A program made the translations under genes and the position numbers. The notes below the pieces were generated by a model that was given only the letters and a program-made list of their open reading frames with translations, was not told where the DNA came from and searched no databases. 64,000 nucleotides of DNA from Hungatella sp. (GTDB lineage: Bacteria; Bacillota; Clostridia; Lachnospirales; Lachnospiraceae), in contig JAAWBS010000054.1 in assembly GCA_022792815.1 (NCBI GenBank), forward strand, positions 50,334 through 114,333, in the 5' to 3' direction. Numbering within the stretch: position 1 is the first letter of the stretch; every line of letters starts with the position of its first letter. Of this stretch, positions 48,605 to 57,216 are shown piece by piece.

Positions 48605-49645
48605 TCAGGCAAGCCTGTGCACGGTGGAACCCTCATATAGATGGGGAACCAAAATGGTTTTTTTCATGTTGGGGCTCAGCTGACCGGTGGTCTCCAGCTC
48701 CCGGATGCGCTCCATCAGGATCCCTACGGATTCGGCACCGGCCTCCTCATAATAGGGGCCGGTTGAGGCGAAGGAGTAGCCGGGTTCCTTGGACATGGAG
48801 ATGCCGGATACGATGACGCTTAAGCTGTCCGCCATGGTCTTGTCGATCTTCTCCATCTCTGACATGAAGCCGGCGGCCATGCTTAAGTTTGAGCAGACGA
48901 TACCCTGGACCTCCGGGAATACGGAGGCGATTTCCCTGGCCACTCTCATGCCGCTGCCCTTTTTCATGTCGCCTTCATAGATATATCTCTCATCGTTTAG
49001 AGGCAGTCCGGCTGAGGTCAGTGCGCTGATAAAGGCAAGGCGCCCCTCCATCCCGCCGGTGGCGAGAGTGGGGGAGCCTAAAAAGGCGATGTTTTTATGG
49101 CCGTTTTCCTTTAAGTGGTCCACCGCCATAATCACACTGCGAAAGACATCCGGAACCACGGCATCGGTCATGGACCAGGTGCTGCTCCAGTTGATGGACA
49201 CAAGAGGCTTGTGCTTTTTGATATATAGATTGGGAGAAAGCTTGGCCTGGTCTATCAAACCGGAGATCACGATGATGCCGGAGATTTTATCGTCATTGAA
49301 CACGTACCGGAGATACTCGTCCTGCCTGGCAGGATCTTCACCGGTTTCACACAGCACGAGAAGATAGCCCTTGTCGATCAGCTGCGCCTCGATGGCATGG
49401 ATGATCTCGATGCGCTCAGGCCTTGTGACCGAGTCGGAGATCAGAGAGATCACCTGCTCGCGCCGGACGGTTTCGTTAAATTTTACAAGCTTTTCCGGTC
49501 GGTAATTCAACTCCTGCATGGTGCGGAGTATGAGATCACGAGTCTCGGACTTTACGCTCTGACTGTTTGAGATCACACGGGAAACAGTGATGGTGGATAC
49601 GCCGCAGATCCTTGCAATATCTTTGATGGTTGGTTTTGTACTCAT
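48605..49645 (-). CDS. LacI-family transcriptional regulator
   Basis: A 346-residue LacI/GalR repressor. The HTH TIKDIARICGVSTITVSRVI is at residues 6-25, the hinge-like NYRPEKLVKFNE follows, and the effector domain contains IISGLIDQ-type and NIAFLGSPTLATGGMEGR segments. ATG 49645 is chosen by the usual distance to the HTH; ATG 49690 is in frame but too far upstream. It is divergent from the TIM-barrel gene at 49747 across a gap of about 100 bp and may control that gene and the ribose-type transporter beyond it (inference). No clear palindrome was seen in the gap. Confidence 0.92.
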   Translation of the reverse strand: MSTKPTIKDIARICGVSTITVSRVISNSQSVKSETRDLILRTMQELNYRPEKLVKFNETVRREQVISLISDSVTRPERIEIIHAIEAQLIDKGYLLVLCETGEDPARQDEYLRYVFNDDKISGIIVISGLIDQAKLSPNLYIKKHKPLVSINWSSTWSMTDAVVPDVFRSVIMAVDHLKENGHKNIAFLGSPTLATGGMEGRLAFISALTSAGLPLNDERYIYEGDMKKGSGMRVAREIASVFPEVQGIVCSNLSMAAGFMSEMEKIDKTMADSLSVIVSGISMSKEPGYSFASTGPYYEEAGAESVGILMERIRELETTGQLSPNMKKTILVPHLYEGSTVHRLA

Positions 49646-49746
49646 TGAAAAGGAGCCTTTCTGTTGGAAAATATATCCATATTTCATCATAACACATTGT
49701 GCAAAAAATAGAAAGTCAAAATTAAGCTGCTAAGGAGGCAATCAAG

Positions 49747-50556
49747 ATGCAATTTGGAAGCTGTCTTTTGCTGTTGGCGACATCCGAGGATCCCCTGGGC
49801 CTCAGGGCGATTCCGGCTGTCAGGGAGGCGGGCTATGACTATGCCGAGGTCCCTCTGGCCAGACTGTTTTCTCTTCCGAAGGAGGAGATACCGGACTATC
49901 GAAGACGATTCGAGGCCGTGGGACTGCCGATTCGCGTGTTCAATAACGGGGTGCCTGCGGGTCTGTGCATGATCTCGGAGGAGGAGCCGTCCCGGCAGGT
50001 GAGGGAGTACATGGATCATGCGGTATGGCTGGCCCGGACACTGGGGGCGGACACCATCACCATGAGCGGCCCCAACAAAAAGACCACGCCCGAGGAGATC
50101 GATTGGGAGCAGGTGGGAAGACCGCGGTACATAAGAGTCCTGAGCCTCTATGCCGACCGCTGCAGGGACGAAGGGCTGGAGCTTCTCATCGAGCCGGTCA
50201 ATGAACAGGAGCAGAGCTTCATCGCCACCCTGGCCGAGGCGGAATCTGTGGTCAGGGCGGTGCGCAAGGACAACCTTGGCATCGTCATGGACTATTTCCA
50301 TCTGGTAAAACAGAAGGATGATTTCCAGGATGCGCTGCGTCTTAGTTCCGGCCATATTCTCCGCCATGTTCACTTTGCAGACCCGGCTCGGAGGACCTAT
50401 CCGACAGAGGAAAACAGGGAGCTTTGCAGACAGGTTCTTAAGGATATGACGGCAGCCGGCTATGGAGGAAGGGTCAGCGTGGAAGCATTTGCCCGGGGGG
50501 AGTTGAGACAGACGCTTCAGACCGGCCTTACTGTCCTGCGGGAGGCGGCGGGGTGA
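49747..50556 (+). CDS. sugar epimerase (D-tagatose 3-epimerase-like TIM barrel)
   Basis: A 269-residue xylose-isomerase-like barrel. The four metal ligands match ketose 3-epimerases in order and spacing: E149 (IEPVNE), D182 (MDYFHL), H209 (HVHFAD) and E246 (SVEAF). Relatives epimerise ketohexoses or ketopentoses at C3 or isomerise hydroxypyruvate (Hyi-like). AAGGAGG precedes ATG 49747. It stands alone, divergent from a LacI gene and followed by a 550-bp non-coding gap. Confidence 0.87.
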   Translation: MQFGSCLLLLATSEDPLGLRAIPAVREAGYDYAEVPLARLFSLPKEEIPDYRRRFEAVGLPIRVFNNGVPAGLCMISEEEPSRQVREYMDHAVWLARTLGADTITMSGPNKKTTPEEIDWEQVGRPRYIRVLSLYADRCRDEGLELLIEPVNEQEQSFIATLAEAESVVRAVRKDNLGIVMDYFHLVKQKDDFQDALRLSSGHILRHVHFADPARRTYPTEENRELCRQVLKDMTAAGYGGRVSVEAFARGELRQTLQTGLTVLREAAG

Positions 50557-50570
50557 TGGGAGGCAGGAGG

Positions 50571-50787
50571 CAAAGTCAAAAATCCTCTTGCAGGCAAGCT
50601 TGTATGGGGTTGTTGGCGTTTCGACTCCTATGATCCCACGGATTGCTCCGCACTGCGTGCTCCCGCAATTCTAAAAACATTCAAAATCCGCCCTGTCGGG
50701 CTGCTTTTTCATGTTTTTGCGGGCAGCAAAGTCAAAAATCCTCTTGCAAGCTAGCTTGCATCGGATTTTTGACCTTTCTGCCCTGGT
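50571..50787. repeat. duplicated hairpin-forming repeat
   Basis: CAAAGTCAAAAATCCTCTTGCA occurs at 50571-50592 and again at 50727-50748. The second copy is the left arm of a very strong hairpin, 50728-50777. Its arms AAAGTCAAAAATCC and GGATTTTTGACCTTT enclose the perfect 16-bp palindrome TGCAAGCTAGCTTGCA. On the minus strand the hairpin is preceded by TGATACCAGGG, the same leader as the repeat at 32588. No protein is encoded. Confidence 0.75.
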
Positions 50788-51016
50788 ATCATATCATAAA
50801 AAATGATAAAATAATAGATAAAAATGCAATAAAAATGAAAAGAATTGCTTGTGTATTATAGCTTAAATCAGTGCTGACCATGTGAATACTTTATAAAATT
50901 ATACATAATACACAAAGAAAACACCAAAAATCAAGACAATAGCTGTAAAATAGCGATAGAATCATGGACATAATTACTAAATATGGGTCGGAGACATAAA
51001 AATATCAAAAATAATG

Positions 51017-51045
51017 TTGACAAATGAAAAGAATAAGGATAATAT
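51017..51045 (+). promoter_or_regulatory. sigma-A promoter of the ribose-type ABC operon
   Basis: Consensus TTGACA at 51017-51022 and TAATAT at 51040-51045, spacing 17 bp. The leader to the GTG start at 51106 is about 55 bases. Confidence 0.8.
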
Positions 51046-51105
51046 ATGTCATATAAATTGATATATTTTTCGAAAAATGTATTCAGGAAAGGAGGATAAG
51101 GGATA

Positions 51106-51609
51106 GTGATTATCACGATTAAGGCAAAGCCGTTGACCGTGGAAGGGTTTGCTCCTTATGGAAAAGCGATTCTCATTCCGGATGACAACAATCCGGAAAG
51201 ACCTACGGACCGATTTAATTTCTGGCCAAAATTAAGTCTGCTCAAGTGCGATTCGGGAGTCTTCCAGGTAGGGGTGTCGACCTTCTTCAAGCGCCCGTTC
51301 CGCACCATGAATGTGGAAAAGCATTACAAGACAGAAGAGTTTATGTCTCCTCTGGTCGGCTCCTTTGTCCTGCTGTTTGCCAAAACCAAAGACGGGAGGC
51401 CGGGGAGTGAGCCTGATTTCGAGAGCGCGGAGGCATTTGTCATACACCCTAATCAGTGTGTGGTTGTGGACAGAGAGGTGTGGCACTGGTCACCTATGCC
51501 CTTTAAGGACAATTCTACCATGCTGTGCATCTTTGCGGAGGACACGCACAAAGGGGATTTGGAGATTCAGCCTTTGCCTAACGGACAGATTATCGAGGTT
51601 CAGGTGTGA
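51106..51609 (+). CDS. ureidoglycolate lyase (AllA)-like cupin protein
   Basis: A 167-residue protein of the AllA/ureidoglycolate hydrolase cupin family. It begins with the typical KAKPLTVEGFAPYGKAI and has PFRTMNVEKHYKTEEFMSPL (about 65-84, with the conserved His/Glu pair) and NQCVVVDREVWHWSPMPF (about 120-137, with the His of the active-site barrel). No purine or allantoin genes are nearby. It leads an ABC sugar operon, so it more likely acts on, or senses, a sugar-acid or lactone-like compound (inference). Start GTG 51106; GGAGG is about 10 bp upstream. The end overlaps an in-frame extension of the ATPase gene. Confidence 0.82.
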   Translation: MIITIKAKPLTVEGFAPYGKAILIPDDNNPERPTDRFNFWPKLSLLKCDSGVFQVGVSTFFKRPFRTMNVEKHYKTEEFMSPLVGSFVLLFAKTKDGRPGSEPDFESAEAFVIHPNQCVVVDREVWHWSPMPFKDNSTMLCIFAEDTHKGDLEIQPLPNGQIIEVQV

Positions 51610-51647
51610 CGGCAGCATCATTTGAATATGATTTGGGGAGTATTTCG

Positions 51648-53162
51648 ATGGAGAATCAAGCATATCTGCAAATAAACAATATCTGCAAGAGCTTTTTCGG
51701 CGTGCCGATCCTGAAAAATGTCAGCATCTCCATTGATGCCGGAGAGATCCACGGATTGCTGGGCGGCAACGGGGCCGGCAAGTCTACGCTGATGAATGTG
51801 CTGGGCGGTATCTACACCAAGGATTCCGGGGATATATTCATCGACGGCGCAAAGACCAATATCCGAAACGCGTCAGACGCGGAAAAAGCAGGCATTTCCT
51901 TTATTCATCAGGAGCTGAAGCTGTTCGGCTTGAGAAGTGTTGCGGAGAATATCGAGATTTCCAATCTGCCTACCTCCGGCCCCTTTGGGTTTGTGGATGA
52001 GAAGAAAAAGAACAGCGATGCCCAAAAGTGGCTGGACATGGTGGGGCTGAATGTGAAATCCAAGGTCAGGTTAGGGGAGCTGAGCATCGCACAGCAGCAG
52101 CTGGTGGAGATTGCGAAGGCATTGTCGCTGAATGCGAAGATCATGATTTTCGATGAACCCACCTCATCTCTGACGGCCCATGAGACACAAAAGCTGTTCG
52201 AGATTATCCGCGGGTTTAAGAGGGAAGGACGCTGCATCATCTACATATCTCATAAGTTTGATGAGATCTTTCAGATATGCGACCGTGTGACTGTCCTTCG
52301 CAACGGTGAAAATGCGGGTACTCTTGATGTGAAAAACGCCACGTCGGATGAGCTGATCCGCATGATCATCGGCAGAAAGCTGAACCAGTACTTTCCGGAA
52401 CTTCCGCCTGCGCCCGGAGAGAACACCCCTGCAGTGCTGGAGGTGAAGGGGCTGGAGAACAACCGGCTGAACGGTATGAGCTTTGACCTGAAAAAGGGGG
52501 AGATCCTGGGACTGTTCGGTCTGGTGGGAGCCGGCAAGTCAGAGACGGTACGGGCGATCTTTGGGATCGATAAGCTGTCCGGAGGAGAGATCGCAGTCAA
52601 CGGTCAAAAGGTTAAGAGGATGACCCCCAAGAGGGCCATGAAATTGGGACTGAGCTTTCTCACGGAAAACCGTCGGGAGGAGGGGCTTGTCATGAAGCTG
52701 GATATCAGGCACAACCTGACGATTCCGATCATCTCCCGCCTGTCGGTTCCCGTGGTAAAATGCGTGAAATTGAGGGAGGAGAGCAGGACGGTAGACAGTG
52801 CCTTTGCCCGGTTCATGATAAAGGCTACCGGGCCGAAGCAGAGGGTCAGCACCCTTTCGGGCGGAAACCAGCAGAAGGTGGTTTTGTCAAAGTGGATCAT
52901 GACCAATCCCGATGTGCTTATCCTGGACGAGCCCACCAGAGGGGTGGATGTGGGGGCGAAGGCCGAGATCTATCAGCTGATTGTGGAGATGGTCCGGGAG
53001 GGGCTGTCCGTCATCATCATTTCCTGTGAGGAGGATGAGATTCTCGAGATGTGCCACAGGATCCTTGTGGTGAATGAGGGCAGGGTTGTAGGATCCTTTG
53101 CCCAAAAAGAAGCGACGACGGAAAAAATGCTGAAGCTGTGTATGGCTGGAGATGAGGTGTGA
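51648..53162 (+). CDS. sugar ABC transporter ATP-binding protein (RbsA/MglA-like)
   Basis: A 504-residue tandem-ATPase of the CUT2 family. The first nucleotide-binding domain has Walker A GGNGAGKST (about 42-50), signature LSIAQQQLVEIAKA and Walker B MIFDEPTSSLT. The second has a degenerate Walker A (GLVGAGKSE, about 295) but an intact signature LSGGNQQKVVLSKW and Walker B LILDEPTRGVD. This matches RbsA length and layout. ATG 51648 is used as the start because the conserved domain begins shortly after it; a longer in-frame start at 51606 overlaps the cupin stop. It energises the two permeases that follow. Confidence 0.94.
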   Translation: MENQAYLQINNICKSFFGVPILKNVSISIDAGEIHGLLGGNGAGKSTLMNVLGGIYTKDSGDIFIDGAKTNIRNASDAEKAGISFIHQELKLFGLRSVAENIEISNLPTSGPFGFVDEKKKNSDAQKWLDMVGLNVKSKVRLGELSIAQQQLVEIAKALSLNAKIMIFDEPTSSLTAHETQKLFEIIRGFKREGRCIIYISHKFDEIFQICDRVTVLRNGENAGTLDVKNATSDELIRMIIGRKLNQYFPELPPAPGENTPAVLEVKGLENNRLNGMSFDLKKGEILGLFGLVGAGKSETVRAIFGIDKLSGGEIAVNGQKVKRMTPKRAMKLGLSFLTENRREEGLVMKLDIRHNLTIPIISRLSVPVVKCVKLREESRTVDSAFARFMIKATGPKQRVSTLSGGNQQKVVLSKWIMTNPDVLILDEPTRGVDVGAKAEIYQLIVEMVREGLSVIIISCEEDEILEMCHRILVVNEGRVVGSFAQKEATTEKMLKLCMAGDEV

Positions 53163-54139
53163 AAGTGAGTGTAGGACAGAAAATCAGAGGATTTCTTTTT
53201 AAAAATGCAGTCGCGATCCTGTTGTGCGGGCTTTTGTGCTTTATTCTCATCCGGATGCCGTCCTTTTTCCGGCCTCAGAATCTGGTTTCCCTGGCCTCGG
53301 AAGGGTGCAGCTTCGGCATCATGACCATCGGCATGACCATGCTGATGCTCAACGGCTACATCGACATCTCCATGGGAGCCCAACTGTATCTGGCAGGTGT
53401 TATCACCATCAAGATCTATCAGATGACCGGCAACATCTGGGTGTGCCTGATCGGTTCCATGGCGGCAACGGTCTGTGTCAGTCTCTGCAACGGTGTGCTG
53501 ATCGCAAAGATCGGCATTCCATCCATGATCGCCACCCTCGCGGTGAAGAATGTCTGCAAGGGTATCTCCTCCCTGATGATCGGAAAAGAGTCTGTGATCA
53601 GCATGCCCCCGGAATTTACCATGCTTGGACGGTACAAGCTCTGGGGGATTCCCATCAGCGTCATCTCCCTTGGGGTGTTGTTCCTGATCTTCATCGTCAT
53701 CATGAAGAGGACCAGGTTCGGACACTACGTGTACGCCATAGGAGACAACGCGGATGCGTGTCAGGCGTCGGGGATCAATGTGTTTTTGACCAGGGAGATC
53801 ATCTTTGCCGTCAGCGGCGCTCTCATCGGATATGCAGGCGTGATCAATGTGTCCCGCCTGGGAGGCGCACAGTTTAACCTGGGAGAGGGGATGGAGTTCT
53901 CCTGCGTGGCTGCGGCGGTGGTAGGCGGTGTCAGCATGACCGGAGGCCGGGGCAATATGCTGGGAGCGGTCATGGGGGTTATCATCATCGCGGCCCTGGA
54001 TCAGCTGCTGCGTCTTTTCAGTGTTTCCAACTATCTGTACGATGTATTTTGGGGCGCCATCGTATTGTTTACGGTCAGCGCGGACATTTTGAAAAATTAT
54101 GAAATCAAGAGGGAACGAGAAAATAAAAAAACATGTTAG
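53159..54139 (+). CDS. sugar ABC transporter permease (RbsC-like), first
   Basis: A 326-residue CUT2-family membrane permease with eight to ten helices. It has the family signature LMLNGYIDISMGAQLYLAG (about 63-81, matching TGGIDLSVG of RbsC), PSMIATLAVKNVCKGIS (about 121-137) and the C-terminal AAAVVGGVSMTGGRGNMLGAVMG. The GTG start overlaps the ATPase stop by 4 bp. It is one of two different permeases in this operon. Confidence 0.92.
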   Translation: MKVSVGQKIRGFLFKNAVAILLCGLLCFILIRMPSFFRPQNLVSLASEGCSFGIMTIGMTMLMLNGYIDISMGAQLYLAGVITIKIYQMTGNIWVCLIGSMAATVCVSLCNGVLIAKIGIPSMIATLAVKNVCKGISSLMIGKESVISMPPEFTMLGRYKLWGIPISVISLGVLFLIFIVIMKRTRFGHYVYAIGDNADACQASGINVFLTREIIFAVSGALIGYAGVINVSRLGGAQFNLGEGMEFSCVAAAVVGGVSMTGGRGNMLGAVMGVIIIAALDQLLRLFSVSNYLYDVFWGAIVLFTVSADILKNYEIKRERENKKTC

Positions 54140-54152
54140 GGAGGTTATCACA

Positions 54153-55241
54153 ATGAAGAGAACAAAGAAAGCTGCACGGATTACAGGGGCGCTGCTGCTG
54201 ACATTGGCCATGGCGGCCCAGGTCACTGCCTGTCAGAGCAAGGGGAATGAGGGCGCGGGAGAAGCCGCTGCGGGCAGCTATATCGCCGAGTCAGGTATGC
54301 CGGCAGAAAACCCCAACTTAAACGACGGGGTCAACCGGGTAGGCATCGCCTACTCCAACCTGGCGGCGGAGGCGACTCAGGTTCTGATCGCCAACTATGA
54401 GGAGCACTACAAGGAGTATGGCATCGACGAGCTGATCATCCTCCAGGCGGAGAACAATCTTCAGACTCAGATCGAACAGGTGATGGATCTGGTCAATCAG
54501 AAATGCGATATCATCATCGTCAACGCCGTGGACTCCGACGGTCTGGCGGAGGTCTGCGACCAGGTCATGGCAAAGGGGATTCCGGTCATGGCGGTGGACC
54601 GTCCCGTATTTACCGACCTGTATTACACCTGCATGAGCAACAATTATGAGATCGGCAGGGATGTGGCCCGAGCCTTCTGCATGATGTCTTATGAGGAGGG
54701 CATGGGAGACGGAGCCGTCAAGGTGCTCAAATGTGTCAACGGTACCACCTCTGCGGCTGTCCGCGACCGTCTGGCAGGGGTCGACGACGAACTTGCCCTC
54801 TGGAGCCATGTCAGGATGGTGGGAGAACCCAGCATCGAGTTTGACATCGAGAAAACCTACAATGCGGTCATCGACGCCTTTACGGCAGACCCGGATATCG
54901 ATGTGGTCTACGTCTCCGGCGGCAACTATGTGGCTCCTGTGGTCTCTGCCCTGGATGAGCTGGGACTGTTAAAGCCATACGGGGAAGAGGGGCATGTGAT
55001 CATCGCTTCCATCGACGGCACGGCCACGGAGCTGAACGGCATCCTGGCGGGGCAGAACGATATCAGCGGCGTACAGCGGTTTGACCTGTTTGGCTCCAAG
55101 ATTTTGGAGGCCTGCCAGAATTACTTCAATGGCATCTATGTGGATTCTTACAACGATGAGGACCTTGAGCCCGGTATTATCACCACGCCGTGGAATATCG
55201 AAAACCTGAAAGCGAAAAACATGCTTTGGGGAATCCATTAA
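54153..55241 (+). CDS. sugar ABC transporter substrate-binding lipoprotein (RbsB-like)
   Basis: A 362-residue periplasmic-binding-protein type I lipoprotein. The signal peptide ends at the lipobox QVTAC (Cys27). The Peripla_BP_4-type mature domain starts NRVGIAYSNLAAEATQVLI (about 68) and contains CDIIIVNAVDSDGLAEV and VDRPVF, typical of sugar-binding RbsB/XylF/ChvE relatives. It lies between the two permease genes, an arrangement that fits a heteromeric CUT2 importer. ATG 54153 follows AGGGAGG. Confidence 0.92.
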   Translation: MKRTKKAARITGALLLTLAMAAQVTACQSKGNEGAGEAAAGSYIAESGMPAENPNLNDGVNRVGIAYSNLAAEATQVLIANYEEHYKEYGIDELIILQAENNLQTQIEQVMDLVNQKCDIIIVNAVDSDGLAEVCDQVMAKGIPVMAVDRPVFTDLYYTCMSNNYEIGRDVARAFCMMSYEEGMGDGAVKVLKCVNGTTSAAVRDRLAGVDDELALWSHVRMVGEPSIEFDIEKTYNAVIDAFTADPDIDVVYVSGGNYVAPVVSALDELGLLKPYGEEGHVIIASIDGTATELNGILAGQNDISGVQRFDLFGSKILEACQNYFNGIYVDSYNDEDLEPGIITTPWNIENLKAKNMLWGIH

Positions 55242-55284
55242 ACAGCCGGAGAGTTCTCCGCTTGCGGATGTTCGGAGGAAAGTC

Positions 55285-56274
55285 ATGTTGAATAATTTTG
55301 TCAAGAGCCATAAGCCGCTTCCTGTGAAGAGGGAATCTCTGTCGCTGCAGGATATTTTCCTGAACTATGGCCTTTATATCGCCATCGGTATCATCTTTTT
55401 ATGTTTTTCTCTTTTAAATGACCATTTCTGCACCTTGAATAACATGAAGAATGTGGTGGACCAATCGTCCTATTATCTGGTCTGCGCCATGGGGGTTACC
55501 TTCGTGCTCATCAGCGGCGCCAACGATATGTCTGTAGGAGCCCAGGTGGCGTTCTCCAGCGTAATAGGCGCCCTTTACCTCCAGTCCTTTAAAAATATCC
55601 CTGTCTCCATGGGGATCATGATTGCGCTGGGGATTCTCATCGGTCTGGTCAACGGGCTGTTTGTGGTGATCATCGGCCTTCCGCCTTTCATCGGAACCAT
55701 CTCTACCGGCTATGTGGTGCGGGGGATCGTGGCCTATACGACGCAGCAGTTTTCGGTCACCGGCCTTCCATCCAAGTACACGGCCTTTGCCTGGGGAGAG
55801 TTTCTGGGACTGTCCAACTGTACGTGGGTCGGGATTCTCATCGTGCTTTTATCGGTCTATATCCTGAATTTTACCTCTTACGGACGAAAGCTGTACGCCT
55901 GCGGAGGAAATCGGGCCGCCGCCAATGTGATGGGAATTAATACTACTGCGGTAAAAATATCGGCCTATATCATAGCGGGTATCACCTCCGCGTGCTCGGC
56001 CATGCTCCTTATGTCCCGGCAGGGCATGGCCAATTCCGGCACCGGTGAGCTGCTCCATATGGACTGTATTGCGGCCGCAGTGATCGGGGGAACCAGCTTG
56101 AGCGGCGGACATGGAAATATTCTGGGAACGGTTGTGGGCGTGTTTTTCATCTCCATGGTGAAGAGCGGGCTGAATGCCCTGGGACTCAACGCATTTTGGC
56201 AGATGGTTTTTACAGGAGGTATTTTGGTGTTCGCGGCGATTCTGGACAGTGTCAAGTCCAGGAATAACGCGTAG
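55285..56274 (+). CDS. sugar ABC transporter permease (RbsC-like), second
   Basis: A 329-residue CUT2 permease with the family features VTFVLISGANDMSVGAQVAF (about 72-91), GLPPFIGTISTGYVVRGIV (about 131-149) and IAAAVIGGTSLSGGHGNILGTVVG (about 261-284). It differs strongly from the first permease, so the two probably form a heterodimer as in LsrC/LsrD-type systems. GGAGG precedes ATG 55285, 43 bp after the binding-protein gene. Confidence 0.92.
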   Translation: MLNNFVKSHKPLPVKRESLSLQDIFLNYGLYIAIGIIFLCFSLLNDHFCTLNNMKNVVDQSSYYLVCAMGVTFVLISGANDMSVGAQVAFSSVIGALYLQSFKNIPVSMGIMIALGILIGLVNGLFVVIIGLPPFIGTISTGYVVRGIVAYTTQQFSVTGLPSKYTAFAWGEFLGLSNCTWVGILIVLLSVYILNFTSYGRKLYACGGNRAAANVMGINTTAVKISAYIIAGITSACSAMLLMSRQGMANSGTGELLHMDCIAAAVIGGTSLSGGHGNILGTVVGVFFISMVKSGLNALGLNAFWQMVFTGGILVFAAILDSVKSRNNA

Positions 56275-56293
56275 ACAGGGAAGGGAATCAGAC

Positions 56294-57151
56294 TTGAAGA
56301 GAAGATTTTTATATGGGGCGACGGTGGCCATGGGAGCTCCCCCGGACGCGCCGTTTCCCCTGAATACGACAAATTATCCGGAGGCAGCGGATCAATTAAA
56401 GGAGCTGGGCTATGAGAGCATGGAAATCCATATCCGGGCCCCGGAGCTGGTGGATGCCTACCAAATTAAGGAACACTGTGAACAGATTGGTATGGTGATC
56501 TCGACCATCGGAACCGGACAGGCTTACGGCATGGAAGGACTCAGCATCACTTCCCGTGACAGGGACGTGAGAAGACGGGCTATAGAAAGACTGAAGGCCC
56601 AGCTGGATCTGTCGGCAGTCTTTGGAGACTGTCCGATCATCATCGGTTCCATGCGGGGGGTGATCGGGCCGGATCAGACTTTTGAACAGGTTCAAGAGCG
56701 GATGGCGGAATCCATGAAAGAACTGGCGGATTACGCGGAAAAGACCGGTACGGAGATTGTCATTGAAGCCATCGACCGATTTGAGACCGATTATCTGCAG
56801 AGGGCGGAGGAGGTTCTGACTCTGATCGACCGGGTTGGGAGCAGACGAGTCAAGGTTCATCTTGATACATATCACATGAACTTAGAGGAGCAGGATTGGC
56901 GCAGGCCCATCTTGCTGTGCGGGACTCGTCTTGGCCATGTCCATCTGGCGGATAACAGACGGCGCTATCCGGGATGGGGGTTGGTGGACTTTAAACCTGT
57001 TTTGGAAGCCCTGGCGGAGATCGGCTATGAGAGGAGTCTGACTATGGAGTGCTACCCTTATCCGGATGGGATCACGGCCCTTCGCCGTGCAAAGAAGTAT
57101 CTGGATCAGGTTTGGGCGGAGATGAGTGAGGAAATGCAGAAGACTGATTGA
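56294..57151 (+). CDS. sugar phosphate isomerase/epimerase (TIM barrel)
   Basis: A 285-residue xylose-isomerase-like barrel. Metal ligand candidates are E158 (VIEAIDRFETD), D191 (HLDTYHM), H217 (HVHLAD) and E252 (TMECYPY), the D-tagatose/D-psicose 3-epimerase pattern. The TTG start at 56294, 20 bp after the permease stop, is preferred because GGAAGGG lies 8 bp upstream and no ATG precedes the domain. As the last gene of the operon it probably epimerises the sugar imported by the CUT2 system. Confidence 0.86.
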   Translation: MKRRFLYGATVAMGAPPDAPFPLNTTNYPEAADQLKELGYESMEIHIRAPELVDAYQIKEHCEQIGMVISTIGTGQAYGMEGLSITSRDRDVRRRAIERLKAQLDLSAVFGDCPIIIGSMRGVIGPDQTFEQVQERMAESMKELADYAEKTGTEIVIEAIDRFETDYLQRAEEVLTLIDRVGSRRVKVHLDTYHMNLEEQDWRRPILLCGTRLGHVHLADNRRRYPGWGLVDFKPVLEALAEIGYERSLTMECYPYPDGITALRRAKKYLDQVWAEMSEEMQKTD

Positions 57152-57216
57152 AAAGACGGCCTAAAACTGCGGAATAGAAATCAGAAGCCACATACTAACC
57201 ATGACCTGCTTTTTCA

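Larger units (their letters stand above)
50557..51105. other. 550-bp non-coding gap
   Basis: This gap holds the hairpin repeats at 50571-50787, then an AT-rich stretch without genes, and finally the promoter at 51017-51045 for the cupin/ribose-type transporter operon. No RNA gene was recognised. Confidence 0.5.

Noticed and set aside
51106..51609. Allantoin catabolism locus
   Set aside because: The AllA-like cupin is alone. No allantoinase, allantoate amidohydrolase or related gene is nearby; the neighbours are sugar transport genes.
52973..54226. 417-codon minus-strand open frame
   Set aside because: His/Asp-rich translation typical of an antisense shadow of GC-rich transporter genes. The plus strand encodes the ATPase end and a permease with clear motifs.
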